Origin: JAGCJX01 sp045638645
GTDB lineage: Bacteria > Bacteroidota > Bacteroidia > Bacteroidales > UBA932
DNA: 64,000 nt
Assembly: GCA_045638645.1 (NCBI GenBank)
Contig: JAZUBU010000018.1
Span: 1 to 64,000, forward strand
Reading direction: 5' to 3'
Shown: positions 1 through 8,283 of the stretch, one piece after another
How the letters are laid out: each line of letters begins with the position of its first letter
Numbering within the stretch: the first letter of the stretch is position 1
Translations under genes and position numbers: made by a program
Notes under the pieces: generated by a model
The model's database searches: none
What the model saw: only the letters and a program-made list of their open reading frames with translations
Told to the model about the DNA's origin: nothing

Positions 1-107
1 TTGCGCCGGTCGCCGGCAGAGTATTGCTACTCCCCGCTGCCCCTCGACTTGCATGTGTTAAGCCTGCCGCTAGCGTTCATCCTGAGCCAGGATCAAACTC
101 TTCATTG
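1..107 (-). rRNA. rrs: 16S ribosomal RNA, 5' end (partial)
   Basis: The reverse complement carries the universal start of bacterial 16S rRNA: the AGAGTTTGATCCTGGCTCAG site, then GATGAACGCTAGCGGCAGGC and the ACACATGCAAGTCGA segment. Only about the first 100 bases of the gene lie in the window; the rest runs off the left edge. The exact mature 5' end is approximate. The sequence following the GTCGA motif is of the Bacteroidota kind. Confidence 0.97.
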
Positions 108-563
108 TATATTTTTTAATATCTCTAAGCTGTTCCTGACAAAGATTATTTTGACGAGGTTTTTATTGTACTACAATTAATATAACCTCTACCTTTTCTC
201 TCATCAATGCTTCAAAGAACTTTCGTTTTAATCGCCTCGTTTCCGAAACGGGTTGCAAATATAGAGGCTTTTTTTTTACCCACCAAATTTTTTTGAGACT
301 TTTTTTAATTTTTTTTCGTTGATTTTTTTAGCAAAACACACATGTACTTGATTACTATATCATTATGATTTTTGTCTCCTTTGAAAAATTTTTATCCAGT
401 GTACCACCTCATACGGAAGCATCATTGGCAACTTCGAAAAACCAGCCACAATCCACCTCGATCGGATTGTACCGCACCCCCTCTCTCCTCTCCAACAGTT
501 CCTATGTCAGGAAGAGCATTACTCCCCAAGGAGACCTGATCCTCCAACCTACACCAGCCGAAA
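108..563. other. rRNA leader and promoter region, no gene seen
   Basis: This stretch holds the roughly 140-base leader of the rRNA transcript and its promoter (256-287), then AT-rich sequence. An open frame at 365-610 on the plus strand has no recognisable protein features, is of low complexity, and runs straight through the terminator of the gene on the other side, so I do not regard it as a gene. Confidence 0.7.
256..287 (-). promoter_or_regulatory. rRNA operon promoter
   Basis: Read on the minus strand there is TTTG (284-287), a 20-base spacer and TATATTTG (256-263), an exact match to the Bacteroidota promoter consensus TTTG / TAnnTTTG. Transcription would start near 250 and reach the 16S gene after about 140 bases of leader. 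Confidence 0.85.
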
Positions 564-600
564 CAAAAAAAAGAGGCCTGCCCCGATTGGACAGACCTCC
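564..600 (-). terminator. Intrinsic terminator of the carboxyltransferase gene
   Basis: On the minus strand a 7-bp stem (AGGTCTG with CAGGCCT, one G-U pair) is followed by a run of eight T residues. It lies just downstream of the stop codon of the gene at 620-2401. Confidence 0.75.
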
Positions 601-619
601 CTATTCATAGTACCAGCAA

Positions 620-2401
620 TTATTCTACAAAAGCAACGATTTCGCCTTTGTCTACTTGCTGACCTTGTTTCGCTGCAATGTAAACGATCTTACCGTCTTT
701 TGGAGCTTTCACTTCTTCCATACCATAATAAGCCTGAACGAAGCATACAGCCTTACCTTCTTTAACGGGCTCACCTACATTCGGAGCCGTAGAAACATCG
801 GCCACATCGTATTGCCAGATCAATTGACCTTTTACCGGAGATTGGAGCGGCAATGCGTTCGGATATTTTGCTACCACTGCATCCACATCAAATTTCGGCA
901 TTTCGACAACCGGACGCACGGTGATCTTCGGCGCACCGGCTTTCTCTTTGGCTTGTTCCAACTCTTGCTCGAAACGCTTTTTAGCAATACCACTCTTGTA
1001 GTCGCGGTATTGTCTTTCGTGCATTGCAAATTCGAACAATTCTTCGTCGTCTTGACCGAAGTCCCAGTTGTTTTCTTTCATTTCTTTGCGGAAGCGGTCG
1101 AGTTCGTCCGGGAAAGCGGCTTGCGGATCGCCGGTATAGAATTCCAAACCTTTTTCTTTTGCCAATTGAATAATTTCAGGAGCCAATTCACCGGGCAATT
1201 GACCAGTTTTACCCAAAATCATGTTCCAAGTATCTTTGTCAATGGTTGTCCAGCGAGGTTCGCCTTTCAAAGTATGCATCAAGTTCATCAATGCGGTGTT
1301 CTTCACATATTGGCTGAACGGAGTTACCAACGGAGGATAACCCAAACGAGGCCATACATACTCAACTTCTTGGAACAACATCACGGTCAAGTCATTCAAG
1401 CTAACTTCTTTCTTGCCTTGGTTACGCAATGAGCTGTTGATCGCTCCGTGGAAACCTTTCAAGTCGGCCATCATAGAACCCATCATACCACCGGGGAGAC
1501 CGCAGCCTACCAACAACGATGACATGTGCGCGTTACCCGGATCAATGAAGTATCCCAAATAATCGTCGCAGAAAGATTGGGTCAAACGACGAGCTTCCAT
1601 GTAAGCATCCATGTTGATGTCTTTCACCAAGAAACCATCGTCTTTCAACATTTCACGAATGGTGATTACATCCGGGTGAACTTTACCCCATGCCAACGGT
1701 TCGATTGCTACGTCCAAGTAGTCAGCACCAGCGCGAGCTACTTCCAACATAGATGCCGGCGAGAAACCGGGACCGGTGTGGCCGTGGTATTGTACTTTGA
1801 TGTGCGGGTATTTGGTTTTGATAGCTTTGGTCAGACGACCCAGGAATGCCGGACGACCGATACCTGCCATGTCTTTCAAACAGATTTCATCACAACCGTA
1901 AGCCACCACTTTGTCCACCAAGTCCATGTAGTATTCTACAGTATGAACCGGAGAATAAGTAATGCTGAGGGCCACTTGAGAAATCATACCGCCTGCTTTT
2001 GCAAACTCAACGGACAATTTCAAGTTACGGTGATCGTTCAAACCGCAGAATGAACGGGAAATATTGGTACCTTGTTTGGCTTTTACCTTATACATCAAAG
2101 CACGCACGTCCGCCGGAACCGGAAACATTCGCAAAGCGTTCAAACCACGTTCCAACATGTGTGTTTGAATACCTACCTTATTAAAGGGAGCAGTCCATTC
2201 ACGAACGGCCTTGTTCGGGTTCTCACCAAAAAGAAGGTTAACTTGTTCGAATGCACCCCCGTTGGTTTCAACGCGGTCGAAGCAACCCATATCAATGATT
2301 ACGGGAGCAATTTGCTTCAATTGATGCACCATCGGAACATACTTTCCAGATGATTGCCACATGTCTCGATATACGAGAGAGAATTTAATTTCGCGAGCCA
2401 T
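620..2401 (-). CDS. Oxaloacetate decarboxylase/pyruvate carboxylase subunit B-like protein with a degenerate biotin domain
   Basis: The 593-residue product follows the oxaloacetate decarboxylase alpha / pyruvate carboxylase B layout: an HMG-CoA-lyase-like TIM barrel carboxyltransferase domain (about 1-270, with the KDMAG motif whose lysine is carbamylated in the family, and the metal-binding HGHTGP motif), a conserved carboxylase domain (about 300-460), a charged linker, and a C-terminal biotinyl/lipoyl-like fold (about 520-593). The family moves a carboxyl group between oxaloacetate or pyruvate and biotin. Unusually, the biotin site that should read AMKM reads AYYGM here, so the lysine that carries biotin is a tyrosine. 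The fold around it (VKAPKDGKI) is intact. It may act with a separate biotin carrier or may have another substrate-carrier arrangement. No partner subunits are adjacent. Single gene with its own terminator. Confidence 0.85.
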   Translation of the reverse strand: MAREIKFSLVYRDMWQSSGKYVPMVHQLKQIAPVIIDMGCFDRVETNGGAFEQVNLLFGENPNKAVREWTAPFNKVGIQTHMLERGLNALRMFPVPADVRALMYKVKAKQGTNISRSFCGLNDHRNLKLSVEFAKAGGMISQVALSITYSPVHTVEYYMDLVDKVVAYGCDEICLKDMAGIGRPAFLGRLTKAIKTKYPHIKVQYHGHTGPGFSPASMLEVARAGADYLDVAIEPLAWGKVHPDVITIREMLKDDGFLVKDINMDAYMEARRLTQSFCDDYLGYFIDPGNAHMSSLLVGCGLPGGMMGSMMADLKGFHGAINSSLRNQGKKEVSLNDLTVMLFQEVEYVWPRLGYPPLVTPFSQYVKNTALMNLMHTLKGEPRWTTIDKDTWNMILGKTGQLPGELAPEIIQLAKEKGLEFYTGDPQAAFPDELDRFRKEMKENNWDFGQDDEELFEFAMHERQYRDYKSGIAKKRFEQELEQAKEKAGAPKITVRPVVEMPKFDVDAVVAKYPNALPLQSPVKGQLIWQYDVADVSTAPNVGEPVKEGKAVCFVQAYYGMEEVKAPKDGKIVYIAAKQGQQVDKGEIVAFVE

Positions 2402-2445
2402 AAAGGTTTATTTTTGAATAGTTTTAAATTTCCTTAAAGGGACAA

Positions 2446-2453
2446 CAAATATA
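2446..2453 (-). promoter_or_regulatory. -7 element of the carboxyltransferase gene
   Basis: TATATTTG on the minus strand, 45 bases before the start codon at 2401. I see no convincing TTTG partner at the expected distance. Confidence 0.5.
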
Positions 2454-2546
2454 ACAAAAAATTTACCAGACTCCTTGCATTTTTGGTTGAAAAAAGTGAC
2501 CCAATATTTTTTTTCAAAAAAGATATGGTTATTCAAAAAAAATACA

Positions 2547-2554
2547 TACCTTTG
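2547..2554 (+). promoter_or_regulatory. -7 element of tRNA-His
   Basis: TACCTTTG fits the TAnnTTTG consensus and lies about 37 bases before the tRNA. The upstream half of the promoter is not recognisable. Confidence 0.6.
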
Positions 2555-2558
2555 CAGT

Positions 2559-2585
2559 CCGCAATTGAAAAATTGTTAATTGCGG
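2559..2585 (+). other. Stem-loop in the tRNA-His precursor leader
   Basis: A perfect 8-bp inverted repeat, CCGCAATT (2559-2566) and AATTGCGG (2578-2585), with an 11-base loop. It begins where transcription from the -7 element should start and ends five bases before the tRNA, so it would cap the 5' leader of the precursor. Confidence 0.6.
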
Positions 2586-2590
2586 TACAT

Positions 2591-2665
2591 GGTGGATGTA
2601 GCTCAGTTGGTTAGAGCACTAGTTTGTGGCACTAGGGGTCGTGGGTTCGAATCCCATCTTCCACC
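2591..2665 (+). tRNA. tRNA-His (GTG anticodon)
   Basis: A full cloverleaf can be drawn: acceptor arm with the extra 5' G that marks tRNA-His (G-1 opposite C73), D arm GCTC/GAGC, anticodon stem CTAGT/ACTAG around loop TTGTGGC (anticodon GTG), and T arm GTGGG-TTCGAAT-CCCAT. The 3' CCA is not encoded. The acceptor stem has one T-T mismatch at position 6:67 (2597 and 2659). Confidence 0.95.
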
Positions 2666-2673
2666 CAAAAGTT

Positions 2674-2706
2674 AAAAAGACATTGCTTCTGCAGTGTCTT
2701 TTTTTA
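2674..2706 (+). terminator. Terminator after tRNA-His
   Basis: A stem pairing AAAAGACATTGC with GCAGTGTCTTTT (one G-U pair) around a four-base loop, followed by a run of T residues. Confidence 0.8.
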
Positions 2707-2785
2707 TTTCTTGATCACAACACCTCCCAACAGCTCAATCAGACAGAATCCGACAGCCCGTGCACCTGATTCACAGACGACATAT

Positions 2786-2817
2786 TTTGGCACACTTTTA
2801 GATTTTTACTATTTTTG
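2786..2817 (+). promoter_or_regulatory. Promoter of the DUF308 gene
   Basis: TTTG (2786-2789), a 20-base spacer and TATTTTTG (2810-2817): an exact match to the Bacteroidota promoter consensus. The ATG at 2843 lies 25 bases further on. Confidence 0.85.
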
Positions 2818-2842
2818 TAAAATATATTACAAAACAACGCTT

Positions 2843-3442
2843 ATGAAACCCATCGGCACACTTTACGACCGCTCTTCCGGATACACCCGCGCAGCTGTCA
2901 CCATCATTGCAGGGCTGATATTCGTTGCTTGGCCCGAAATCATTCAAGGCATCTTTGTCTATGTATTGGGAACACTCATCCTGCTGGCCGGCATCGCCTC
3001 CTTGATATCCCACAGAAGAACCGCAAAAGCCAACGGCTATGAATTTTCCCTGCTGTCTGCGAATGGCATCGTCAGCACCGTCTTCGGTCTTCTGCTCCTG
3101 TTCTTCCCCAGCTTCTTCATCAGCATCATCATGTTCCTTTTCGGAGGCATCCTGCTGTTGCTCGGCTTGGTCTCCGTCTTCAATTTCATACAGACCCGCA
3201 AGGCCATCGGAACTCCCTGGGGATACGCCATCGTTCCAGTCCTCATCACGTTGTGCGGCTTCTCCATGTTCTTCTCGCCCAAAGAAAGCGGCAACACCAT
3301 CTTCTGGCTGTTCGGCATCGCCCTACTCGTCTATGGTATTTCCGAATTGATCCAGACTTTCACCAACCGACGACGCACATTGGAACACGAAACAGATCAT
3401 CCTGAATCCGATATAGAAGACACCCCATACGAAGAAATCTAA
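2843..3442 (+). CDS. HdeD/DUF308 family inner-membrane protein
   Basis: A 199-residue integral membrane protein made of about six hydrophobic segments in short hairpins (roughly 17-30, 33-55, 74-90, 92-112, 125-142, 150-168) and a charged cytoplasmic tail rich in Asp and Glu. This matches the DUF308 family, named after the E. coli acid-resistance membrane protein HdeD; its molecular role is not established. I chose the ATG at 2843 rather than upstream in-frame starts because a consensus promoter (2786-2817) lies between them. Monocistronic, closed by a hairpin at 3459-3486. Confidence 0.82.
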   Translation: MKPIGTLYDRSSGYTRAAVTIIAGLIFVAWPEIIQGIFVYVLGTLILLAGIASLISHRRTAKANGYEFSLLSANGIVSTVFGLLLLFFPSFFISIIMFLFGGILLLLGLVSVFNFIQTRKAIGTPWGYAIVPVLITLCGFSMFFSPKESGNTIFWLFGIALLVYGISELIQTFTNRRRTLEHETDHPESDIEDTPYEEI

Positions 3443-3458
3443 AAGAGGTATAAAACAG

Positions 3459-3486
3459 AAAAATCCCGCTTGCTGGCGGGATTTTC
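3459..3486. terminator. Bidirectional terminator hairpin
   Basis: AAATCCCGC and GCGGGATTT form a 9-bp stem around a six-base loop. It sits between two convergent transcription units: the DUF308 gene and tRNA-Arg. Confidence 0.8.
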
Positions 3487-3504
3487 AACGCAAAAGCAGT
3501 TAAG

Positions 3505-3576
3505 TACTCTCGGCGGGAATCGAACCCACATCGTAGGAACCGGAATCCTATATTCTATCCATTGAACTACGAGAGC
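3505..3576 (-). tRNA. tRNA-Arg (CCG anticodon)
   Basis: The minus strand folds as a tRNA: acceptor GCTCTCG/CGAGAGT, D arm starting GTTC, anticodon stem TAGGA/TCCTA around loop TTCCGGT (anticodon CCG, reading CGG), T arm GTGGG-TTCGATT-CCCGC. The discriminator base is A and CCA is not encoded. Confidence 0.94.
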
Positions 3577-3585
3577 AGTAGGGTG

Positions 3586-3593
3586 CAAAGTTA
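3586..3593 (-). promoter_or_regulatory. -7 element of tRNA-Arg
   Basis: TAACTTTG on the minus strand, ten bases before the tRNA start. No clear upstream half. Confidence 0.55.
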
Positions 3594-3621
3594 GAAATTA
3601 ATTTTTGATAGTTAAAAATAT

Positions 3622-4497
3622 ATGAAAGTTTTTGTTTTTCCCGGTCAAGGTGCCCAATTCACAGGAATGGGTCAGGACCTCTACAACAACAATCCCAAAG
3701 TCAAAGAATTGTTTGAGAAAGCCAATGATATTCTGGGTTTTCGCATCACCGACATCATGTTCCATGGCAGTGCGGAAGACCTCAAACAAACCAAAGTTAC
3801 CCAACCGGCCATCTTCCTTCATTCGGTAGCGTTGGCACTGACCGCCGAAGATTTTCAACCGGATCAAGTAGCCGGACACTCATTGGGAGAATTTTCCGCC
3901 CTGGTTGCCGCCGGCGCCATGAACTTTGAAGACGGCCTTCGCCTGGTTGCCGCCCGTGCCCAAGCCATGCAAAAAGCCTGCGAACTGGAGCCCTCCACGA
4001 TGGCTGCTGTACTGGGAGCCAGCGATGAACTTGTTGAAAAGATCTGTTCTGAAACCGAAGGCGTGGTGGTCCCGGCGAATTACAACTGTCCCGGCCAGCT
4101 GGTCATTTCCGGAGCCATGGAAGCCGTACAACAAGCCTGCGCAAACCTGAAAGCCGCCGGAGCAAAGCGTGCCCTGCCCTTGTCGGTTGGCGGCGCATTC
4201 CACTCTCCCCTGATGGAACCGGCACGGTTAGAACTAGCCGAAGCCATAGAAAAAACCGAATTCCGCCAACCCATCTGCCCTGTCTATCAAAACGTTGATG
4301 CAAAACCGCACACCGATCCCGCGGAAATCAAACAAAACCTTTTGATGCAATTGACCGCTCCGGTACGATGGACACAAACGGTTCTTCAAATGCAACAGGA
4401 CGGCGCAACAGAATTTGTGGAACTCGGACCCGGCAACGTACTCCAAGGCCTCATCAAAAAATGCATCCCGGATGCAAATACTTCTGGCCGTCAGTAA
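3622..4497 (+). CDS. fabD: Malonyl-CoA:acyl carrier protein transacylase
   Basis: FabD moves malonyl from CoA to acyl carrier protein, supplying the extender unit for fatty acid synthesis in the cytoplasm. The 291-residue protein is of normal length, starts with the conserved FPGQGAQ motif, has the nucleophile elbow GHSLGEF (Ser87) and the later AFHSPLM motif with the catalytic histidine. It is followed after 87 bases by the pyruvate:ferredoxin oxidoreductase gene, which has its own -7 element, so the two may or may not be cotranscribed. No other fab genes are next to it; the FabK-like domain at 27285-28826 is the only other possible fatty acid synthesis enzyme in the window. Confidence 0.96.
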   Translation: MKVFVFPGQGAQFTGMGQDLYNNNPKVKELFEKANDILGFRITDIMFHGSAEDLKQTKVTQPAIFLHSVALALTAEDFQPDQVAGHSLGEFSALVAAGAMNFEDGLRLVAARAQAMQKACELEPSTMAAVLGASDELVEKICSETEGVVVPANYNCPGQLVISGAMEAVQQACANLKAAGAKRALPLSVGGAFHSPLMEPARLELAEAIEKTEFRQPICPVYQNVDAKPHTDPAEIKQNLLMQLTAPVRWTQTVLQMQQDGATEFVELGPGNVLQGLIKKCIPDANTSGRQ

Positions 4498-4516
4498 GAA
4501 TGTTGAAAAATTTTCG

Positions 4517-4524
4517 TAAATTTG
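4517..4524 (+). promoter_or_regulatory. -7 element of the oxidoreductase gene
   Basis: TAAATTTG fits TAnnTTTG and lies 60 bases before the ATG at 4585. The upstream element is not clear. Confidence 0.5.
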
Positions 4525-4584
4525 CCCGATTATTTTTCAAACAGAAAGGTAACCAAATGAAAATCTAATAAAACCTATACAAAG

Positions 4585-7500
4585 ATGGCTAAAGAAAAGA
4601 AATTTATCACGTGTGACGGTAACTATGCTGCCGCCCACGTAGCCTATTTATTCAGCGAACATGCTGCTATTTACCCGATTACTCCGTCATCAACCATGGC
4701 TGAGTATGTAGACGAATGGTCTGCTTTCGGTAAAAAGAACCTCTTCGGAGAAAAGGTAAAAGTCACAGAAATGCAAAGTGAAGGTGGGGCTGCAGGTGCC
4801 GTTCACGGTTCTTTGCAAGCAGGTGTGTTGACTTCAACCTTTACGGCATCACAAGGTTTGTTGTTGTTGATCCCCAATATGTACAAAATTGCCGGCGAAT
4901 TGTTGCCGACAGTTTTCCACGTTTCTGCCCGTGCTTTGGCGGCTCAAGCATTGTCCATTTTCGGTGACCACTCCGACGTCATGGCTGCTCGCCAAACCGG
5001 TTTTGCCATGTTGGCATCCGGCAGTGTTCAAGAATCCATGGACCTGGCTGCCGTAGCACACTTGGCAACACTGAAATCAAGCATTCCGTTCATCCACTTC
5101 TTCGATGGTTTCCGTACTTCTCACGAAATCCAAAAAATTGAAATGTTGGACGAAGAAGCTTTGAAAGGTATGTTCAGCGAAAAATCGTTGAAGGCTTTCC
5201 GTCAAAAAGCATTGAATCCGAACCGTCCCGTAACCCGTGGTACTGCACAAAACCCGGACGTATATTTCCAAGCACGTGAGGCCAGCAACCCGTACTACGA
5301 TGCCGTTCCCGATATCGTAGCCCGCTACATGGGTGAAATCAGCGAATTGACCGGACGTCACTACTTGCCGTTCGATTACTACGGAGATCCCGAAGCAAAG
5401 AACATCATCGTTGCGATGGGTTCTGTATGCGAAACCGTTCGCGAAGTGGTGGATATGTTGATGGCAAAAGGCGAAAAAGTCGGTGTTTTGACCGTTCGCC
5501 TGTACCGTCCTTTCTCTGCAAAATACTTCTTGCGCGTTCTCCCCAGCACCGTAAAACGCATTGCTGTTCTGGACCGCACCAAAGAACCGGGTTCTGTTGG
5601 GGAACCCCTCTACATGGATATCAAAGCCGTGCTTGCTGACCGTGGAGACGATGCTCCGATGATTGTCGGTGGACGCTACGGTCTGTCTTCAAAAGATACC
5701 AGCCCGGCCCAAATCCTCGCTGTATTTGAAAACCTGACCAAGAAAGAACCGAAAAACGGCTTTACCATCGGTATCGTGGATGATGTTACCTTCCATTCAC
5801 TGCCCGTTGGTGAAGAATTCTCATTGGCCCGCAAAGGAACCTACGAATGCAAATTCTATGGTTTGGGTTCTGACGGTACCGTAGGTGCCAACAAGAACAC
5901 CATCAAGATCATCGGTGACAACACCAACAAATACTGCCAAGGTTACTTTGACTATGACTCCAAGAAATCTGGCGGATACACCTGTTCACACCTCCGTTTC
6001 GGAGACGATCCGATTACCTCACCTTACTTGGTATCAACCCCGGACTTCGTTGCTTGCCACGTTCCTTCGTACTTGCAAAAATACGACGTACTGCGCGGTA
6101 TCAAGAAAAACGGCACCTTCTTGTTGAACAGCCTCTGGTCTGTAGAAGAAACTTTGGAACGCATTCCGGACCACGTAAAACAACTCGTTGCTGAAAACAA
6201 CTTGAAGATGTACATCATCAATGCAACGAAAATTGCGGAAGAAATCGGTTTGGGCAACCGTACCAACACCATCCTCCAATCGGCCTTCTTCAAAATTACC
6301 GGCATCATCCCGTACGAAGACGCCGTTGCCATGATGAAAAAAGCCATCGACAAGAGCTACGGTAAGAAAGGCGAAGACGTGGTTAAAAAGAACTACGCAG
6401 CGGTGGATCGTGGAGCAGAATACCACGAAGTGGAAGTTCCCGTGGAATGGAAAAACATCCGTGCAAAATTCCGTCCGGCAAACTTTGACCGCCTGGCTCC
6501 CGAGTGGGTTCGCAGCGTAGCGGACGTAGTAAATGCCCAAAACGGTAATGAAATTCCGGTAAGCGCATTCACCGGCAACCTGGCCGATGGAACCATTCCG
6601 GCAGGTACCGCCGCCTTCGAAAAACGGGGCATTGCTGTCAACGTTCCCGAATGGCAATCTGAAAACTGTATCCAATGTAACCAATGTGCTTACGTTTGTC
6701 CTCACGCAGCCATCCGCCCGTTCCTGATGAGCGAAGAAGAAGCAGCCCATGCTCCTGCCGGCATCAAACGCGTACAAGGCAACGCAGCCTTCAAAGAATA
6801 CAAATTTACCATCCAAGTATCTCCGATGGATTGTACCGGTTGCGGCAACTGCGCTGATGTATGTCCTGCGAAGACCAAGGCATTGGTAATGAAACCCCTC
6901 GAAAGCCAAGTTCACGAACAAGAACACTTTGACTACCTCCACGCAAACGTAGGTTACAAAGACACCGTGGCTCCGAAGACCCAAAACTTGAAGAACGCTC
7001 AATTTGCTCAACCGCTCTTTGAATTCTCCGGTGCTTGTGCAGGTTGCGGTGAAACTCCCTACATCAAATCCATCACCCAATTGTTCGGTGACCGCATGAT
7101 GGTAGCCAATGCAACCGGATGTTCTTCTATCTACAGTGGTTCGTTCCCGGCATCTCCCTACACCACCGACAAGAACGGTCGTGGTCCGGCTTGGGCAAAC
7201 TCATTGTTCGAAGACAACGCTGAATTCGGTCTGGGTATGCGCGTCGGTACTGAACGCCTCCGCGAAACCGTGGCCGAATGGATGATCAAAGGTTTGGAAT
7301 GCACCCGTTGCTCTTCTGAATTGAAAGCATTGTTTGCAAAATGGTTGGAAAACCGCAACGATGCAACCATTACCCGCGAAATCGCTGACGAAATCGTTCC
7401 GTTGATGGAAGCTTGCGGTTGCGACATCTGCAAAGAGTTGCTCGCTCGCAAAGACCTCATCGCAGCTCGTAGCCAATGGATCATCGGTGGTGACGGTTGG

Positions 7501-8118
7501 GCATACGACATCGGATACGGTGGATTGGACCACGTATTGGCTTCTGGCGAAAACATCAACGTATTGGTATTGGATACCGAAGTTTACTCAAACACCGGTG
7601 GACAATCCTCTAAATCAACTCCCGCAGGTGCTGTGGCTAAATTTGCTACTTCCGGTAAACGTGTCCGCAAGAAAGACCTCGGTATGATGGCCATGAGCTA
7701 CGGTTATGTTTACGTTGCACAAGTGGCAATGGGATCAAACCCGGCCCAATATTTCAACGTAATCAAAGAAGCCGAAGCTTACAACGGTCCTTCCTTGATC
7801 ATCGCTTATGCTCCTTGTATCAACCACGGTTTGAAAAATGGTATGGGAGCTAGCCAACGTGAAGAAAAACTTGCTGTTGAATGTGGTTACTGGCATTTGT
7901 ACCGCTTCAACCCGGCTTTGGCTGAAGCAGGTCAAAATCCCTTCACTTTGGATAGCAAAGAACCGGATTGGAGCAAGTTCCAAAGCTTCATCAAAGGTGA
8001 AGTCCGTTACAGCTCACTGCTGAAGACCTTCCCTGAAGAAGCTGCTGACTTGTTTGCAAAAACAGAAGAATTTGCAAAACTCCGCTACGAATCGTACCGC
8101 AGATTGGCTGGTAAGTAA
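4585..8118 (+). CDS. nifJ: Pyruvate:ferredoxin (flavodoxin) oxidoreductase
   Basis: This single-chain enzyme of 1177 residues oxidises pyruvate and CoA to acetyl-CoA and CO2 and reduces ferredoxin, the central step of anaerobic pyruvate breakdown. Domains in order: pyruvate-binding domain I with the YPITPSS motif near residue 30; transketolase C-like domain around 260-410; gamma-type domain around 430-640; two 4Fe-4S ferredoxin motifs, CIQCNQCAYVCPH near 694 and CTGCGNCADVCPAK near 750; the proximal cluster motif CAGCGE near 817; and the thiamine diphosphate/Mg site GGDGWAYDIG near 968 with downstream NTGGQ. All catalytic features are intact. It is followed by a strong terminator. The biased, repeated codon choices (for example GGT, GAA, AAC) suggest high expression. 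Confidence 0.97.
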   Translation: MAKEKKFITCDGNYAAAHVAYLFSEHAAIYPITPSSTMAEYVDEWSAFGKKNLFGEKVKVTEMQSEGGAAGAVHGSLQAGVLTSTFTASQGLLLLIPNMYKIAGELLPTVFHVSARALAAQALSIFGDHSDVMAARQTGFAMLASGSVQESMDLAAVAHLATLKSSIPFIHFFDGFRTSHEIQKIEMLDEEALKGMFSEKSLKAFRQKALNPNRPVTRGTAQNPDVYFQAREASNPYYDAVPDIVARYMGEISELTGRHYLPFDYYGDPEAKNIIVAMGSVCETVREVVDMLMAKGEKVGVLTVRLYRPFSAKYFLRVLPSTVKRIAVLDRTKEPGSVGEPLYMDIKAVLADRGDDAPMIVGGRYGLSSKDTSPAQILAVFENLTKKEPKNGFTIGIVDDVTFHSLPVGEEFSLARKGTYECKFYGLGSDGTVGANKNTIKIIGDNTNKYCQGYFDYDSKKSGGYTCSHLRFGDDPITSPYLVSTPDFVACHVPSYLQKYDVLRGIKKNGTFLLNSLWSVEETLERIPDHVKQLVAENNLKMYIINATKIAEEIGLGNRTNTILQSAFFKITGIIPYEDAVAMMKKAIDKSYGKKGEDVVKKNYAAVDRGAEYHEVEVPVEWKNIRAKFRPANFDRLAPEWVRSVADVVNAQNGNEIPVSAFTGNLADGTIPAGTAAFEKRGIAVNVPEWQSENCIQCNQCAYVCPHAAIRPFLMSEEEAAHAPAGIKRVQGNAAFKEYKFTIQVSPMDCTGCGNCADVCPAKTKALVMKPLESQVHEQEHFDYLHANVGYKDTVAPKTQNLKNAQFAQPLFEFSGACAGCGETPYIKSITQLFGDRMMVANATGCSSIYSGSFPASPYTTDKNGRGPAWANSLFEDNAEFGLGMRVGTERLRETVAEWMIKGLECTRCSSELKALFAKWLENRNDATITREIADEIVPLMEACGCDICKELLARKDLIAARSQWIIGGDGWAYDIGYGGLDHVLASGENINVLVLDTEVYSNTGGQSSKSTPAGAVAKFATSGKRVRKKDLGMMAMSYGYVYVAQVAMGSNPAQYFNVIKEAEAYNGPSLIIAYAPCINHGLKNGMGASQREEKLAVECGYWHLYRFNPALAEAGQNPFTLDSKEPDWSKFQSFIKGEVRYSSLLKTFPEEAADLFAKTEEFAKLRYESYRRLAGK

Positions 8119-8162
8119 AAACTACTGACGGCACACCCAGTACAGGTGCCGCCCAGGATATC

Positions 8163-8194
8163 AAGCCCGGAAGTCATTGACTTTCGGGCTTTTG
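8163..8194 (+). terminator. Terminator of the oxidoreductase gene
   Basis: AAGCCCGGAAGTC pairs with GACTTTCGGGCTT around ATT, with one G-T pair, and is followed by TTTT. Confidence 0.85.
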
Positions 8195-8225
8195 ATTTCC
8201 CCAAAACGACCCCGCCCCATCCACC

Positions 8226-8259
8226 ATACAAAAAAGAGACCCGCCAGATGACGGGTCTC
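8226..8259 (-). terminator. Terminator of the hut operon
   Basis: An 8-bp stem GAGACCCG/CGGGTCTC at 8236-8259 is followed on the minus strand by a run of T residues. It lies 25 bases beyond the ftcD stop codon. Confidence 0.85.
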
Positions 8260-8283
8260 TCCTAGGTGGATAGCAGCGAAGGA

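Noticed and set aside
365..610. 81-codon open frame on the plus strand between the rRNA promoter and the carboxyltransferase gene
   Set aside because: No family features, low complexity, and its end runs through the terminator hairpin of the opposite gene.
656..1432. 258-codon open frame antisense to the carboxyltransferase gene
   Set aside because: Covered by a conserved coding gene on the other strand; the translation is a Phe/Arg-rich shadow.
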